In this document: positions 21,998 to 30,205 of the stretch, one piece after another
How the letters are laid out: each line of letters opens with the position of its first letter
How positions within the stretch are numbered: position 1 is the first letter of the stretch
Source of the DNA: a virus
IMG/VR virus record: IMGVR_UViG_3300020281_000042
Span: 1 to 44,350 of that record
DNA length: 44,350 nt
Direction: 5' to 3' (one strand)
The notes under the pieces: model-generated
What the model was told of the DNA's origin: nothing
Databases searched by the model: none
Seen by the model: only the letters and a program-made list of their open reading frames with translations
Position numbers and translations under genes: made by a program

Positions 21998-23229
21998 AGC
22001 ATGACGTAGCAACAATTCTCACTAAACAAGAACTACATGGATGGCGATTTGATGTCGATGCTGCATGGCAACTTGCATCGTCTCTCAGATCAGAGCTTGA
22101 GAAAACTTGTCAACTACTACGCAACAAACACCCTTTCGTCAAAGGATCAGAGTTTACTCCTAAACGAAATAACAAAACCTCTGGATACGTAGAAGGATGT
22201 ACGTTCACCAAACTGAAAGAGTTAAATCCAACCTCACGCGACCATATTTCATGGATCCTGCAAACATTTCATGGTTGGAATCCAACGGAGATGAGTCCTA
22301 CTGGGAAGCCCATCATCGACGAAGTGATTCTGAAGGATATTGGGACGGAGATAGCCCTGGCTTTCTTGAAGTGTCTCGATATTACGAAGAAATTGGGGAT
22401 GATCTCGGAAGGCACGAACGCATGGCTGAAGCTATGTACGAGTGCTAATCGTATTCATCATCATTGTTCAGTTGCTACAAACACGCACAGATGTGCACAC
22501 CGTAAACCAAACCTCGCGCAGTGCCCGAGTGATCATGAATTTAGAGAACTTTTTATCGCATCGCCTGGTCAAATTATGGTGGGTGCCGATCTTAGCGGTA
22601 TCGAGTTACGGATGCTCGCTCACTACCTCGCTCGATACGATGCGGGACGCTATGCGGACATTCTCCTCAACGGAGACATCCATCAAGTCAATGCAGACAA
22701 AATTGGAATCAGTAGACGAGCTGTCAAAACAGTTACCTACGCCTTCCTCTACGGTGCAGGTGACGCCAAAATTGGACATTCCTTTGACTCTTCCTTAAAT
22801 GATCGCAATGCGAAATCGAAAGGCAAGGAAATTAGAGAAGCGTTTGTTTCTGCTATTGATGGACTTGCGGAACTTTTGGCGGCAATCAAAACGGCGTCTG
22901 AGAAGGGCTTTGTCAGGTCTATAGACGGTCGAAAGATCGCTCTGGACAGCCCGCACAAAGCTTTGAACTACTTGCTCCAGTCAGGAGCCGGGACCATCGC
23001 GAAGCGGTGGCTCCTTATCAATCAACAAACTATTGAATCAACAAAGTTGTGCTGTGCACAGCTTGCATTTGTACATGACGAACTGCAATTCGAGTGCCAC
23101 CCTGCCCATGCAGACGACCTATCAGCATCCCTGGTACACAGCGCTGAAGCGGCTGGCGAGTACTACAAACTACGAGTCCCCATCGCAGCGGAAGCAAAGC
23201 AAGGGAAGAACTGGGCGGAGGTCCATTGA
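21958..23229 (+). CDS. DNA polymerase, polymerase part (split T7 gp5, family A)
   Basis: The 423-residue protein carries all polymerase motifs: motif A GADLSGIELR with D211, motif B RRAVKTVTYAFLYGAGD with K257 and Y261, and motif C VHDELQ with H373, D374 and E375. Y261 corresponds to T7 Y526 (E. coli Pol I position 762). The N-terminus PPLPDWVALEHDVATILTKQELHGWRFD corresponds to the T7 segment just after the exonuclease domain, so nothing is missing. ATG 21958 lies 40 bases inside the exonuclease gene, in the minus-one frame. It ends with TGATG coupling to the next gene. Confidence 0.9.
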   Translation: MRSLPPLPDWVALEHDVATILTKQELHGWRFDVDAAWQLASSLRSELEKTCQLLRNKHPFVKGSEFTPKRNNKTSGYVEGCTFTKLKELNPTSRDHISWILQTFHGWNPTEMSPTGKPIIDEVILKDIGTEIALAFLKCLDITKKLGMISEGTNAWLKLCTSANRIHHHCSVATNTHRCAHRKPNLAQCPSDHEFRELFIASPGQIMVGADLSGIELRMLAHYLARYDAGRYADILLNGDIHQVNADKIGISRRAVKTVTYAFLYGAGDAKIGHSFDSSLNDRNAKSKGKEIREAFVSAIDGLAELLAAIKTASEKGFVRSIDGRKIALDSPHKALNYLLQSGAGTIAKRWLLINQQTIESTKLCCAQLAFVHDELQFECHPAHADDLSASLVHSAEAAGEYYKLRVPIAAEAKQGKNWAEVH

Positions 23230-23990
23230 TGAAACTACTCATTGATGCCGACTACATTGTCTATAAATCCTGTGCCGGCGCTGAGACAGACATTGACTGG
23301 GGTGACGACGTCATCATGGTCGTCAGTAAGTTCAGTGAGGCAATGACAAATGTCCAACGTGAGCTGACCAAAATCAAAGGTCACTTCATGTGGGACGTGC
23401 CTGAACTGATCCTGTTTTTTAGTGACTCTGTAAATTTTCGGAAAAAAATTCTACCCAGTTACAAGGGTCATCGAAACAGGAAGAAGCCCTGTGGATACAA
23501 ACGTGTCATCAATGCACTGTCTGAACAGTACGAGGTGATCCGAATCCCTACGTTGGAAGCTGACGATGCCATGGGTATCTATGCAACAGCTAACCCTGGC
23601 AATGTAATTGTCAGTCCCGACAAGGACATGAAACAAATCCCTGGCAAGTTGTTCAACATGGATGAACTTGTCGAGATCTCTGAAGAAGAAGGCTATCAAT
23701 GGCATCTGATTCAGACACTGGCTGGTGACCAGACCGATGGTTACTCAGGCGTGCCTGGCATTGGAATCAAACGTGCCGTTGCTCTGTTTGATGAGCACGG
23801 ATACACGTGGGATACAGTTGTCAAAGCTTTCAAAGACAAAGACATGACTGAAGAGGACGCCCTAATCAATGCCCGACTCGCAAAGATTCTCACCACTAAC
23901 GAATATGACGGACAAGTCATACCCTGGACTCCCGCCGATGCCGGTGACGGAGCTAACGATGGAGCAGAACTTCAAGCTTCGGAGGCTTGA
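23229..23990 (+). CDS. 5'-3' exonuclease (T7 gp6-like, FEN family)
   Basis: The FEN nuclease signatures are present: LLIDADYIVYK at the start, FSDSVNFRKKILPSYKGHR (the YKGxR motif), EADDAMG, VIVSPDKDMKQIPG, and LAGDQTDGYSGVPGIGIKRA with the helix-hairpin-helix. This set matches T7 gp6, which removes primers and degrades host DNA for reuse. ATG 23229 overlaps the polymerase stop. The C-terminal tail (DGANDGAELQASEA) is acidic. Confidence 0.92.
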   Translation: MKLLIDADYIVYKSCAGAETDIDWGDDVIMVVSKFSEAMTNVQRELTKIKGHFMWDVPELILFFSDSVNFRKKILPSYKGHRNRKKPCGYKRVINALSEQYEVIRIPTLEADDAMGIYATANPGNVIVSPDKDMKQIPGKLFNMDELVEISEEEGYQWHLIQTLAGDQTDGYSGVPGIGIKRAVALFDEHGYTWDTVVKAFKDKDMTEEDALINARLAKILTTNEYDGQVIPWTPADAGDGANDGAELQASEA

Positions 23991-24135
23991 GGACCTGCTA
24001 CCTGAGGCAGACAAGCAGGACATCATCACCCTGTTCATGGCACTTCAACGCCAGAACTTTTGCCTCGCTAATACTGTTTCAAACCTGGTACAAAAGTGGC
24101 CCAATCTCCCACCCACTACACCCGCGGAAACATAG
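23959..24135 (+). CDS. Small conserved cyanophage protein, 58 aa
   Basis: MEQNFKLRRLEDLLPEADKQDIITLFMALQRQNFCLANTVSNLVQKW is an all-helical protein; the pattern LM-ALQRQ-F-L-N-V-NLV-W recurs in cyanophages between the exonuclease and nucleotide genes. The start is taken at 23959 where the conserved part begins. It overlaps the exonuclease gene by 32 bases and the next gene by 40. The function is unknown. Confidence 0.6.
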   Translation: MEQNFKLRRLEDLLPEADKQDIITLFMALQRQNFCLANTVSNLVQKWPNLPPTTPAET

Positions 24136-24383
24136 AAGTCTGGGACTTCATCCGCGATCAAGAACTTAATTATCACCTTGGCAATGCTATTAAATATATT
24201 TGCAGAGCCGGTTTCAAAGGTGATAACACAAAGACTGCCGACCTTAAAAAGGCTATCCACTATCTTGAAAATGAACTGCTACATACACCCGAGCCTCATG
24301 GATCAAGCGGACCAGTTCCGCTTCGCCTACGGCGTCCCGAATGGGGCGAACATGAGAAGGACTCAGAAGTCTTTGATCGATGA
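24096..24383 (+). CDS. DUF3310 protein (T7 gp1.7-related domain), 95 aa
   Basis: The conserved DUF3310 stretch is PTHYTRGNIEVWDFIRDQELNYHLGNAIKYICRAGFKGD...DLKKAIHYLENEL, residues 5-62. In T7 this domain occurs in gp1.7, a nucleotide kinase, and here it directly precedes MazG and ribonucleotide reductase, so a role in nucleotide metabolism is likely. The C-terminal 30 residues are low in order and overlap the MazG frame, so the functional part may be just the first 65. Confidence 0.75.
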   Translation: MAQSPTHYTRGNIEVWDFIRDQELNYHLGNAIKYICRAGFKGDNTKTADLKKAIHYLENELLHTPEPHGSSGPVPLRLRRPEWGEHEKDSEVFDR

Positions 24384-24639
24384 AGAATGGTCTGAGTTTC
24401 ACGAGGCTTATCACTTCGAGGATGAAGAACATCAGCTCAAAGAATTAGCTGACCTCGTATATGTATGTTTTCAATTCGCCGCGTCCCAAGAATGGGACCT
24501 GGACGAAGCGATGATCAGAGTTCATGAATCGAACATGTCAAAACTTGGTGAAGATGGTAAGCCCATCTACCGAGACGACGGCAAGGTCCTGAAGGGACCG
24601 AACTATAAACCACCTCATCTTTCTGATCTAGTTAAATGA
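24298..24639 (+). CDS. MazG-like nucleoside triphosphate pyrophosphohydrolase
   Basis: The all-alpha NTP pyrophosphatase core is SLIDEEWSEFHEAYH (EExxE metal motif), then KELADLVYVCFQFAASQEWDLDEAMIRVHESNMSKLG (ExxD metal motif), and a C-terminal GKPIYRDDGKVLKGPNYKPPHL. These enzymes hydrolyse (d)NTPs to monophosphates. Phage MazG has been linked to host stress nucleotides or nucleotide recycling. ATG 24298 is preferred; ATG 24271 would add nine residues. It is coupled by ATGA to nrdA. Confidence 0.85.
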   Translation: MDQADQFRFAYGVPNGANMRRTQKSLIDEEWSEFHEAYHFEDEEHQLKELADLVYVCFQFAASQEWDLDEAMIRVHESNMSKLGEDGKPIYRDDGKVLKGPNYKPPHLSDLVK

Positions 24640-26015
24640 CCACCGCATCTTATATCTCAAGGACTGGCCGTGTTCAGTCCTGGCTTGACGACCCCACCTC
24701 CCGCCTACCTGTCAGCTGCACAGTATTTGTTGTCCAAGACTCAATGGAGGGTCCCAATGGAATCGAGGCGAGCTGGAGATTTGTATCACATGCTCTACGT
24801 TTCGGAGCAGGTTGCGCGGTCCACTTGTCGGAACTGCGACCCCGAGGTGAAGAGAATGGAAAAGGACTGGTTGCATCTGGACCAGTCTCCTTCGCTAAAA
24901 TCTACTCAACACTAAATGAAATCCTTCGTCGCGGGGGTGTCTACAAGAACGGTGCTGTGGTCTGTCACCTCGACCTTTGCCACAGCGATGCTCGTGAGTT
25001 TATTAGTACTCCTCGATCCGAACTTCCTTGGGTCAAGCGATGCATCAACATCACAGAAGATTGGTGGGAGAGGTGTTCGTTTAAGGAGGAACTCCTCTTC
25101 GCTATTAAATCGGGAGACGTCTGGCTCAACAAAGTAAAGTATGACAATGAAGGAAAACGCATCCGAGGGAACGTTTGTCTTGAAGTGTACCTGCCCTCAC
25201 GAGGTACCTGTCTTTTACAACATATCAATCTCTCTGCCTGTGAATATGACGACATTCCAAGAGCTTTCACTGAAGGGATGTCGCAACTGTGCGAACTCCA
25301 TGGTCGAACTGGGGTTGGCGATTCAGGAGAATATCTGCCAAGCGATACCGACCGACAAGTCGGACTCGGAATGCTTGGACTCGCAAATCTCCTACGGAGG
25401 TACGGCATAACCTATGAGCAATTCGGAGTTGCTCTGGACAACTTCAATGCAGGAGAAGTGGTACGCACACCAGCTTATGAATTGGTGTCTGCCATTGCCT
25501 CTGGCGTTAATGCTGCCGCCGAAATTGCTCGTGCTAATAATATGGTTCGAGCCTTTGCTATCGCGCCCACTGCCTCCTGCAGTTATCGAAGCACAGATCT
25601 GGATGGCTTTACTAGCACACCAGAAATCGCTCCGCCTATCAGCCGGACGGTAGACCGCGACAGCGGAACGTTCGGGGTACAAACATATAACTATGGCGAT
25701 GTAGAAATCGCCAGCGAAGTCGGTTGGGAAAACTACAAGCGTGTTGCCGATGGCATCATGACTCTTCTCAATCGCACTGGGCTTCTTCATGGGTATAGCT
25801 TCAACAGTTGGAGTGATGTTGTCACGTATGACAACGCCTTTATCGAGGAGTGGCTTGCAAGCCCCCAGACTTCTCTTTACTACAGCCTGCAAGTAATGGG
25901 CGACGTACAAGACAAGTCAAGTGCATACGCTGCATTGGATGAAGACGACGTCAACGATTACTTGGCAGGTCTCCTCGAACCAGAGGAAGAACTTACCTGT
26001 GACTGTCAAGAATGA
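24636..26015 (+). CDS. nrdA: Ribonucleotide reductase, catalytic (alpha) subunit, compact cyanopodovirus type
   Basis: It reduces ribonucleotides to deoxyribonucleotides. The active site is recognisable: C28 in LPVSCTVFV, the GAGCAV and LVASGPVSF loops, the N-x-C-x-E triad as N179, C181 and E183 (NVCLEV), the partner C192, and the phosphate loop APTASCSYRS. The C-terminus TCDCQE supplies the redox cysteines that shuttle electrons. At 459 residues it is much shorter than E. coli NrdA (761) and lacks the N-terminal ATP cone. Cyanopodovirus enzymes of this kind were once labelled B12-dependent class II, but the adjacent beta-like gene points to class I. Confidence 0.88.
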   Translation: MTTASYISRTGRVQSWLDDPTSRLPVSCTVFVVQDSMEGPNGIEASWRFVSHALRFGAGCAVHLSELRPRGEENGKGLVASGPVSFAKIYSTLNEILRRGGVYKNGAVVCHLDLCHSDAREFISTPRSELPWVKRCINITEDWWERCSFKEELLFAIKSGDVWLNKVKYDNEGKRIRGNVCLEVYLPSRGTCLLQHINLSACEYDDIPRAFTEGMSQLCELHGRTGVGDSGEYLPSDTDRQVGLGMLGLANLLRRYGITYEQFGVALDNFNAGEVVRTPAYELVSAIASGVNAAAEIARANNMVRAFAIAPTASCSYRSTDLDGFTSTPEIAPPISRTVDRDSGTFGVQTYNYGDVEIASEVGWENYKRVADGIMTLLNRTGLLHGYSFNSWSDVVTYDNAFIEEWLASPQTSLYYSLQVMGDVQDKSSAYAALDEDDVNDYLAGLLEPEEELTCDCQE

Positions 26016-26725
26016 ATCCGTACGAAAAACTACTCAATCGAAAAAGAAAATGGACTCCTGTACAAACGACAGCAGGAGCGTGCAAAGAAGGTGCAGAGCA
26101 GGCGATCTACCGCGCACTCGCCATGCGTCATATGGAACTTCCCGTTGGAGACTTCATCAATGACGCTCTCGCCTCTGACGTACCGAGCAATGCACGGGAC
26201 GTCCTACTGTCCAATGTCAAAGACGAAGAGAATCACGACATCGCACTTGGTTACATCGCCAATGCTTACGGCGTTGATGAACAAGCTGAAGCGGAAGCCC
26301 TACGGCTTAAGTCCGCGTGGGAGGCACATCCAGATCACACGATTACCAAGGCACTTGTTGCCGAGCGTGCGATCTTCTTCGTTCTTCTACCATTCTTTCG
26401 CTTTAATGGTGACGCTGGGATGAGAACCGTTTCAGCGGACATCTCACGAGACGAACAGATCCATGTGGCGGTGAACTCACTGGCACATACCGAGCTGGGT
26501 TACAACATCAGCCCGTCTCTGGACAAGCTTCGCAAAGCCACAATCAACTGGGTGATGCAACCCTTGGGTAATCACGCAGACAAATATCTGAACAAACAAT
26601 TCTGGCTCGATTCCAGCGATCGACTCATGTACGAGGGCAAAGCACCTCAACTGGTTGAGACCAAAGCTGCTCGGATGCCAGCGTTCTTCGAGCACTCGAA
26701 TGTCAATCTCCCCCAATACGCTTAA
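26012..26725 (+). CDS. nrdB: Ribonucleotide reductase, ferritin-like (beta) subunit without the usual radical tyrosine
   Basis: The four-helix metal site reads E42, E72-x-x-H75, E118 and E148-x-x-H151, the order and spacing of class I beta subunits. In E. coli NrdB the radical Tyr122 lies four residues after the first histidine; here that position is L79. A tyrosyl radical at the standard place is therefore impossible. The C-terminus NLPQYA could be the tail that docks on alpha. At 237 residues it is short (E. coli 376). It overlaps nrdA by ATGA, supporting a matched pair. Confidence 0.8.
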   Translation: MNPYEKLLNRKRKWTPVQTTAGACKEGAEQAIYRALAMRHMELPVGDFINDALASDVPSNARDVLLSNVKDEENHDIALGYIANAYGVDEQAEAEALRLKSAWEAHPDHTITKALVAERAIFFVLLPFFRFNGDAGMRTVSADISRDEQIHVAVNSLAHTELGYNISPSLDKLRKATINWVMQPLGNHADKYLNKQFWLDSSDRLMYEGKAPQLVETKAARMPAFFEHSNVNLPQYA

Positions 26726-26882
26726 GTTCCAGTACGAAAAACTGGACATGATTAAAACTCGGCTTGCGGAAGCTTTCCCTGCCGAGCCAATCAAACCTAC
26801 AGATCTACCACCCGACATCTACTACAGGGCTGGTCAAGCCAGTGTTGTTTCTTTTATCAACCAACTCATAGATGAAGACTAA
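26700..26882 (+). CDS. Small protein between nrdB and the portal module, 60 aa
   Basis: The protein reads MSISPNTLKFQYEKLDMIKTRLAEAFPAEPIKPTDLPPDIYYRAGQASVVSFINQLIDED, two helices with a proline-rich link. The start is taken at ATG 26700 within the end of nrdB. It is followed by TAATG coupling to the next gene. No family is recognised. Confidence 0.55.
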   Translation: MSISPNTLKFQYEKLDMIKTRLAEAFPAEPIKPTDLPPDIYYRAGQASVVSFINQLIDED

Positions 26883-27148
26883 TGTGTGTAAACATTGCAA
26901 GCTTGTTGGGCTTTCAACCTGAGACACCAAAAGCTCCAAAGCTTCCTCCTATCCAGAAGGAATTACCCAAGCAGCCAAAGGAGCGTCCAACGCCTGAAGC
27001 TCTAACACCCAAAGACGAAAAACCAAAGGTAGACTTTGCCAAGAAAATGTCTGTCAAGCAGGCTAAAAGAATTGGTGCAGACAGTCTCAAGGTTCCCCTC
27101 CAGCAACAGGCATCTGGTGGCAGCACTGGAGGACTAAATGTCCCATAA
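26882..27148 (+). CDS. Proline/lysine-rich pre-portal protein, 88 aa
   Basis: After a short MCVNIASLLGF start, the protein is a chain of Pro, Lys and Glu residues (PKAPKLPPIQKELPKQPKERP), a basic SVKQAKRIGADSLKVPL segment and a Gly-rich end, SGGSTGGLNVP. The position just before the portal matches the T7 gp6.7 and gp7.3 genes, which encode small virion proteins. It overlaps the portal start by 11 bases. A virion role is inferred. Confidence 0.6.
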   Translation: MCVNIASLLGFQPETPKAPKLPPIQKELPKQPKERPTPEALTPKDEKPKVDFAKKMSVKQAKRIGADSLKVPLQQQASGGSTGGLNVP

Positions 27149-28724
27149 CGCGAAAGAACGGTACAGTCAACTGTCATCTGACAGGCATCAATTCCTTGAC
27201 ACAGCAGTTGAGTGTTCTGAACTGACGCTGCCTCACCTTATTACTGACGACCTACGTGTTCGTCAAAACCACAAGAGGCTGATTACGCCATGGCAATCCG
27301 TCGGTGCAAAGTCAGTTGTCACTCTCGCAGCCAAGCTTATGCTTGCGCTGCTACCTCCCCAAACCTCGTTCTTCAAACTGCAAGTACGAGATGACAAGTT
27401 GGGAGAAGAACTTCCAGCAGAAGTTAGAAGTGAACTTGACCTGTCCTTTTCCAAAATGGAAAGGATGGTTATGGACAAAATCGCTGCTTCAAGTGATCGT
27501 GTCGTAGTTCACCAGGCTCTCAAGCACCTGATCGTAGGCGGAAACGCCTTGGTCTTTATGGGTAAAGATGGCCTCAAAAACTTTCCTCTCAATCGCTACG
27601 TAGTTAGCCGTGATGGCAATGGCTACGTCTGTGAGATCGTGACTAAAGAGCTTGTCAATCGCAAGCTGCTCGGCATTGACCCCATGCCTGACCCTAACTC
27701 TGCGTCAGGTAAAACTAACAATGATGGCGATGCTGAGGTCTATACATATGTACGTCGTCAAGATAATGGCGGCTGGATCTGGCACCAGGAAGTCGATGAC
27801 ATGATCATCGAAGGCTCTCGCAGTACAGCTCCTAAAGACGCAAGCCCCTGGCTGGTCCTCCGCTTCAACGCTGTTGATGGTGAGGACTATGGACGTGGAC
27901 GTGTTGAAGAGTTCTTGGGTGACCTGCGGTCTCTCGAAGCTCTTAGCCAGGCATTGATCGAAGGCAGTGCAGCAGCAGCAAAGGTGGTGTTCCTTGTGAA
28001 CCCGGCTGCTACTACCAAGCCACAGACCATTGCTAAGGCTGGCAACGGTGCAATCGTGCAGGGCCGACCGGAAGACGTGAGTGTTGTCCAGGTTGGCAAA
28101 ACTGCGGACTTTGCTACTGCCTCACAGATGGCACAGCAGATCGAGCGACGCCTTGGTGAAGCCTTCCTGCTGCTAAACATCCGTCAGTCAGAACGTACAA
28201 CTGCTGAAGAAGTACGCCTTACTCAGCTCGAACTTGAGCAACAACTTGGCGGCCTGTTCAGTCTGCTGACTGTTGAGTTCCTGAAGCCTTACTTGGCTCG
28301 GACCTTGATGGTTATGCAGCGTAGCGGACAGCTTCCCAAGATCCCCAAAGACTATGTCCAGCCACAGATCGTGGCAGGTGTGAATGCACTTGGACGTGGA
28401 CAAGACCGAGAGAGCTTGACTGCTTTCATCGGAACCATTGCCCAGACCCTTGGACCTGAGGCGCTGATGAAGTTCATCGACGCTAGCGAAGCAATCAAAC
28501 GCCTCGCTGCTGCACAAGGTATTGACGTATTGAACCTGGTCAAGACACCGCAGCAGATGCAGCAAGAGATGCAGCAAATGCAAGCTGCTGCACAACAGCA
28601 AGCGTTGGTTGATCAAGCTGGTCAACTGATGTCAAACCCCTTGATGGATCCGTCTAAGAACCCTGCGGCTGGTCAGATCTCTGAACAAATCGCCCAACAA
28701 CAACAACCACCCACCGATGGCTGA
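27138..28724 (+). CDS. Portal protein (T7 gp8 head-tail connector)
   Basis: The 528-residue protein has the T7-like portal features: an N-terminal SVGAKSVVTLAAKLMLALLPPQTSFFKL, RVVVHQALKHLIVGGNALVF, and GEDYGRGRVEEFLGDLRSLEALSQAL. A crown helix with ERTTAEEVRLTQLELEQQLGG follows, then a Gln-rich tail (QQMQQEMQQMQAAAQQQ). Twelve copies form the DNA channel at the capsid vertex. Size matches T7 gp8 (536). It overlaps the scaffold gene by 8 bases. Confidence 0.95.
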   Translation: MSHNAKERYSQLSSDRHQFLDTAVECSELTLPHLITDDLRVRQNHKRLITPWQSVGAKSVVTLAAKLMLALLPPQTSFFKLQVRDDKLGEELPAEVRSELDLSFSKMERMVMDKIAASSDRVVVHQALKHLIVGGNALVFMGKDGLKNFPLNRYVVSRDGNGYVCEIVTKELVNRKLLGIDPMPDPNSASGKTNNDGDAEVYTYVRRQDNGGWIWHQEVDDMIIEGSRSTAPKDASPWLVLRFNAVDGEDYGRGRVEEFLGDLRSLEALSQALIEGSAAAAKVVFLVNPAATTKPQTIAKAGNGAIVQGRPEDVSVVQVGKTADFATASQMAQQIERRLGEAFLLLNIRQSERTTAEEVRLTQLELEQQLGGLFSLLTVEFLKPYLARTLMVMQRSGQLPKIPKDYVQPQIVAGVNALGRGQDRESLTAFIGTIAQTLGPEALMKFIDASEAIKRLAAAQGIDVLNLVKTPQQMQQEMQQMQAAAQQQALVDQAGQLMSNPLMDPSKNPAAGQISEQIAQQQQPPTDG

Positions 28725-29472
28725 AACTTATACGTATGACAACTCACCTGACTCAGAAGTTCTAACCGCAGAGGAGCAAGACTCCCTTGAGGTAGGTAAA
28801 CAACTTAGAGCAGAGCAGGAAAACCTGCTGGCTGGTAAGTACAAAGATGCACAAGAGCTAGAGTCTGCTTACCTTGAGCTTCAAAAGAAGCTTGGTGAAA
28901 ACAAAGAAGAACCTGCAGAAGAACCTGAGCCTGAGGAACCTGAAAGCAATCCTAATGTGGACATGCTTACCTCAGCTTCTCAAGAATATGCAGAGAAAGG
29001 TGAGATGTCCAAGGAGACATTTGAGTCTCTTAAAAACATGAGCAGTGAGGATCTTCTCAATGCTTACATCGAGATGCAAAAGGGCAACACCGTTGCACCT
29101 CCTGTTGAATTGAATGACTCTGACATCAGTGACCTTAAGTCATCGGTTGGAGGTGATGAAGCTTACGACCAACTTACTGGCTGGGCTTCTGAGTCTCTTT
29201 CCGATGCAGAACTTGACGCCTTTAATGCAACCGTTGAAAACGGAACAAAGGCTCAAATTCAAATGATGCTGTCTGGCATCAAAGCCCGCTATGAATCAGA
29301 GAATGGATATGAAGGTCGGCAGTTGCAGGGCAAACCGCCCAGCGATGCTGGTGATACCTTCCGCAGTCAAGCTGAACTTATTGCAGCAATCAATGACCCA
29401 CGGTATGACCGTGACCCTGCATACAGGAACGACGTCCTGATGAAGCTTGAAAGATCTGACCGACAATTCTAA
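28717..29472 (+). CDS. Capsid assembly scaffold (T7 gp9-like)
   Basis: The protein is highly acidic and helical, with an N-terminal YDNSPDSEVLTAEEQDSLEVGKQL, the KYKDAQELESAYLELQKKLGE motif of T7-like scaffolds, a Glu/Pro linker and a C-terminal basic-aromatic segment (INDPRYDRDPAYRNDVLMKLERSD) for binding capsid protein. It shapes the procapsid and leaves before DNA packaging. Its stop overlaps the hli start (TAATG). Confidence 0.88.
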   Translation: MAETYTYDNSPDSEVLTAEEQDSLEVGKQLRAEQENLLAGKYKDAQELESAYLELQKKLGENKEEPAEEPEPEEPESNPNVDMLTSASQEYAEKGEMSKETFESLKNMSSEDLLNAYIEMQKGNTVAPPVELNDSDISDLKSSVGGDEAYDQLTGWASESLSDAELDAFNATVENGTKAQIQMMLSGIKARYESENGYEGRQLQGKPPSDAGDTFRSQAELIAAINDPRYDRDPAYRNDVLMKLERSDRQF

Positions 29473-29663
29473 TGACCACCGTAACTGAAGACAGGGGTCG
29501 AATAAACCTCTACGCAAAAGAACCACCCATGGAGATTATCGACGTGTACGAAACACACAATGAAAAGGCTGAGAAGCTTAATGGCCGTGTTGCTATGCTT
29601 GGCATCATGGCGGCTCTTGGTGCTTATGCAATCACTGGTCAAATTATCCCCGGAGTTTGGTAA
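29472..29663 (+). CDS. hli: High-light-inducible protein (Hli)
   Basis: The 63-residue protein has a single membrane helix with the chlorophyll-binding motif EKLNGRVAMLGIMAALGAY (E34, N37 and R39 of the ExxNGR signature). Hli proteins sit in the thylakoid membrane, bind chlorophyll and protect photosystem II assembly and repair under strong light. In phages they are thought to help keep energy flowing during infection. Translation is coupled to the scaffold gene, so it is a late protein. Confidence 0.95.
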   Translation: MTTVTEDRGRINLYAKEPPMEIIDVYETHNEKAEKLNGRVAMLGIMAALGAYAITGQIIPGVW

Positions 29664-29782
29664 TGCCTGGACATTACGGATCCAAAAAACCTGCCGCTAA
29701 AAAAGCTGCAGCAAAGATGAAGAGCAAAGGTGTGCCTGCCTCTGTGCGTAAGGCCATCGTCAAAAACATGAAGAAGAAGTGA
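29663..29782 (+). CDS. Lysine/alanine-rich small basic protein, 39 aa
   Basis: MPGHYGSKKPAAKKAAAKMKSKGVPASVRKAIVKNMKKK is more than a third lysine or arginine, like a histone H1 tail. It is coupled by TAATG to hli. It is likely to bind nucleic acid; whether it is a virion component is unknown. It heads a row of three basic proteins. Confidence 0.6.
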   Translation: MPGHYGSKKPAAKKAAAKMKSKGVPASVRKAIVKNMKKK

Positions 29783-29783
29783 C

Positions 29784-30041
29784 ATGGCACGTAAGAAGGT
29801 CCGCAAAAAGAATGTCAGTCTGAAGATTGGCAAACATAAATCTCGCTCCGGTGGCTTGACAAAAGCTGGCCGTGAGAAATACAATAGAGAGACAGGATCA
29901 AAGCTTAAGGCTCCTCAGCCTGGCGGTGGTCCACGTAAGCGGTCCTTCTGCGCTCGCATGTCTGGTGTTAAAGGACCAATGAAAGATAGCAAGGGTCGTC
30001 CTACACGAAAGGCTCTTGCACTACGCAAATGGAAATGCTAA
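29784..30041 (+). CDS. Conserved basic phage protein, 85 aa
   Basis: The core GGLTKAGREKYNRETGSKLKAPQPGGGPRKRSFCARMSGVKGPMKDSKGRPTRKALALRKWKC is a strongly conserved marine-phage protein, recognised by GGGPRKRSFCARM and the final RKWKC. The charge and the paired cysteines suggest nucleic acid binding. Its role has not been established. It follows the previous stop by one base. Confidence 0.7.
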   Translation: MARKKVRKKNVSLKIGKHKSRSGGLTKAGREKYNRETGSKLKAPQPGGGPRKRSFCARMSGVKGPMKDSKGRPTRKALALRKWKC

Positions 30042-30042
30042 C

Positions 30043-30198
30043 ATGGCTGCAAAACGAGGTCTTTACGCAAACATCCACGCTAAGCGCAAGCGCATTGCTG
30101 CTGGCAGTGGTGAAAAAATGAGAAAGCCTGGTAGTAAAGGAGCACCTACCAAAGCTAATTTTACCCGCTCCGCTAAAACTGCTAAAAAGAAAAAGTAA
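30043..30198 (+). CDS. Small basic protein, 51 aa
   Basis: MAAKRGLYANIHAKRKRIAAGSGEKMRKPGSKGAPTKANF followed by a Lys tail is typical of a small conserved phage family with RGLYANIHAKR at the start. The ATG at 30043 is chosen because the family motif begins there. It is the third consecutive basic protein between hli and psbA. Confidence 0.65.
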   Translation: MAAKRGLYANIHAKRKRIAAGSGEKMRKPGSKGAPTKANFTRSAKTAKKKK

Positions 30199-30205
30199 CA
30201 CACAC

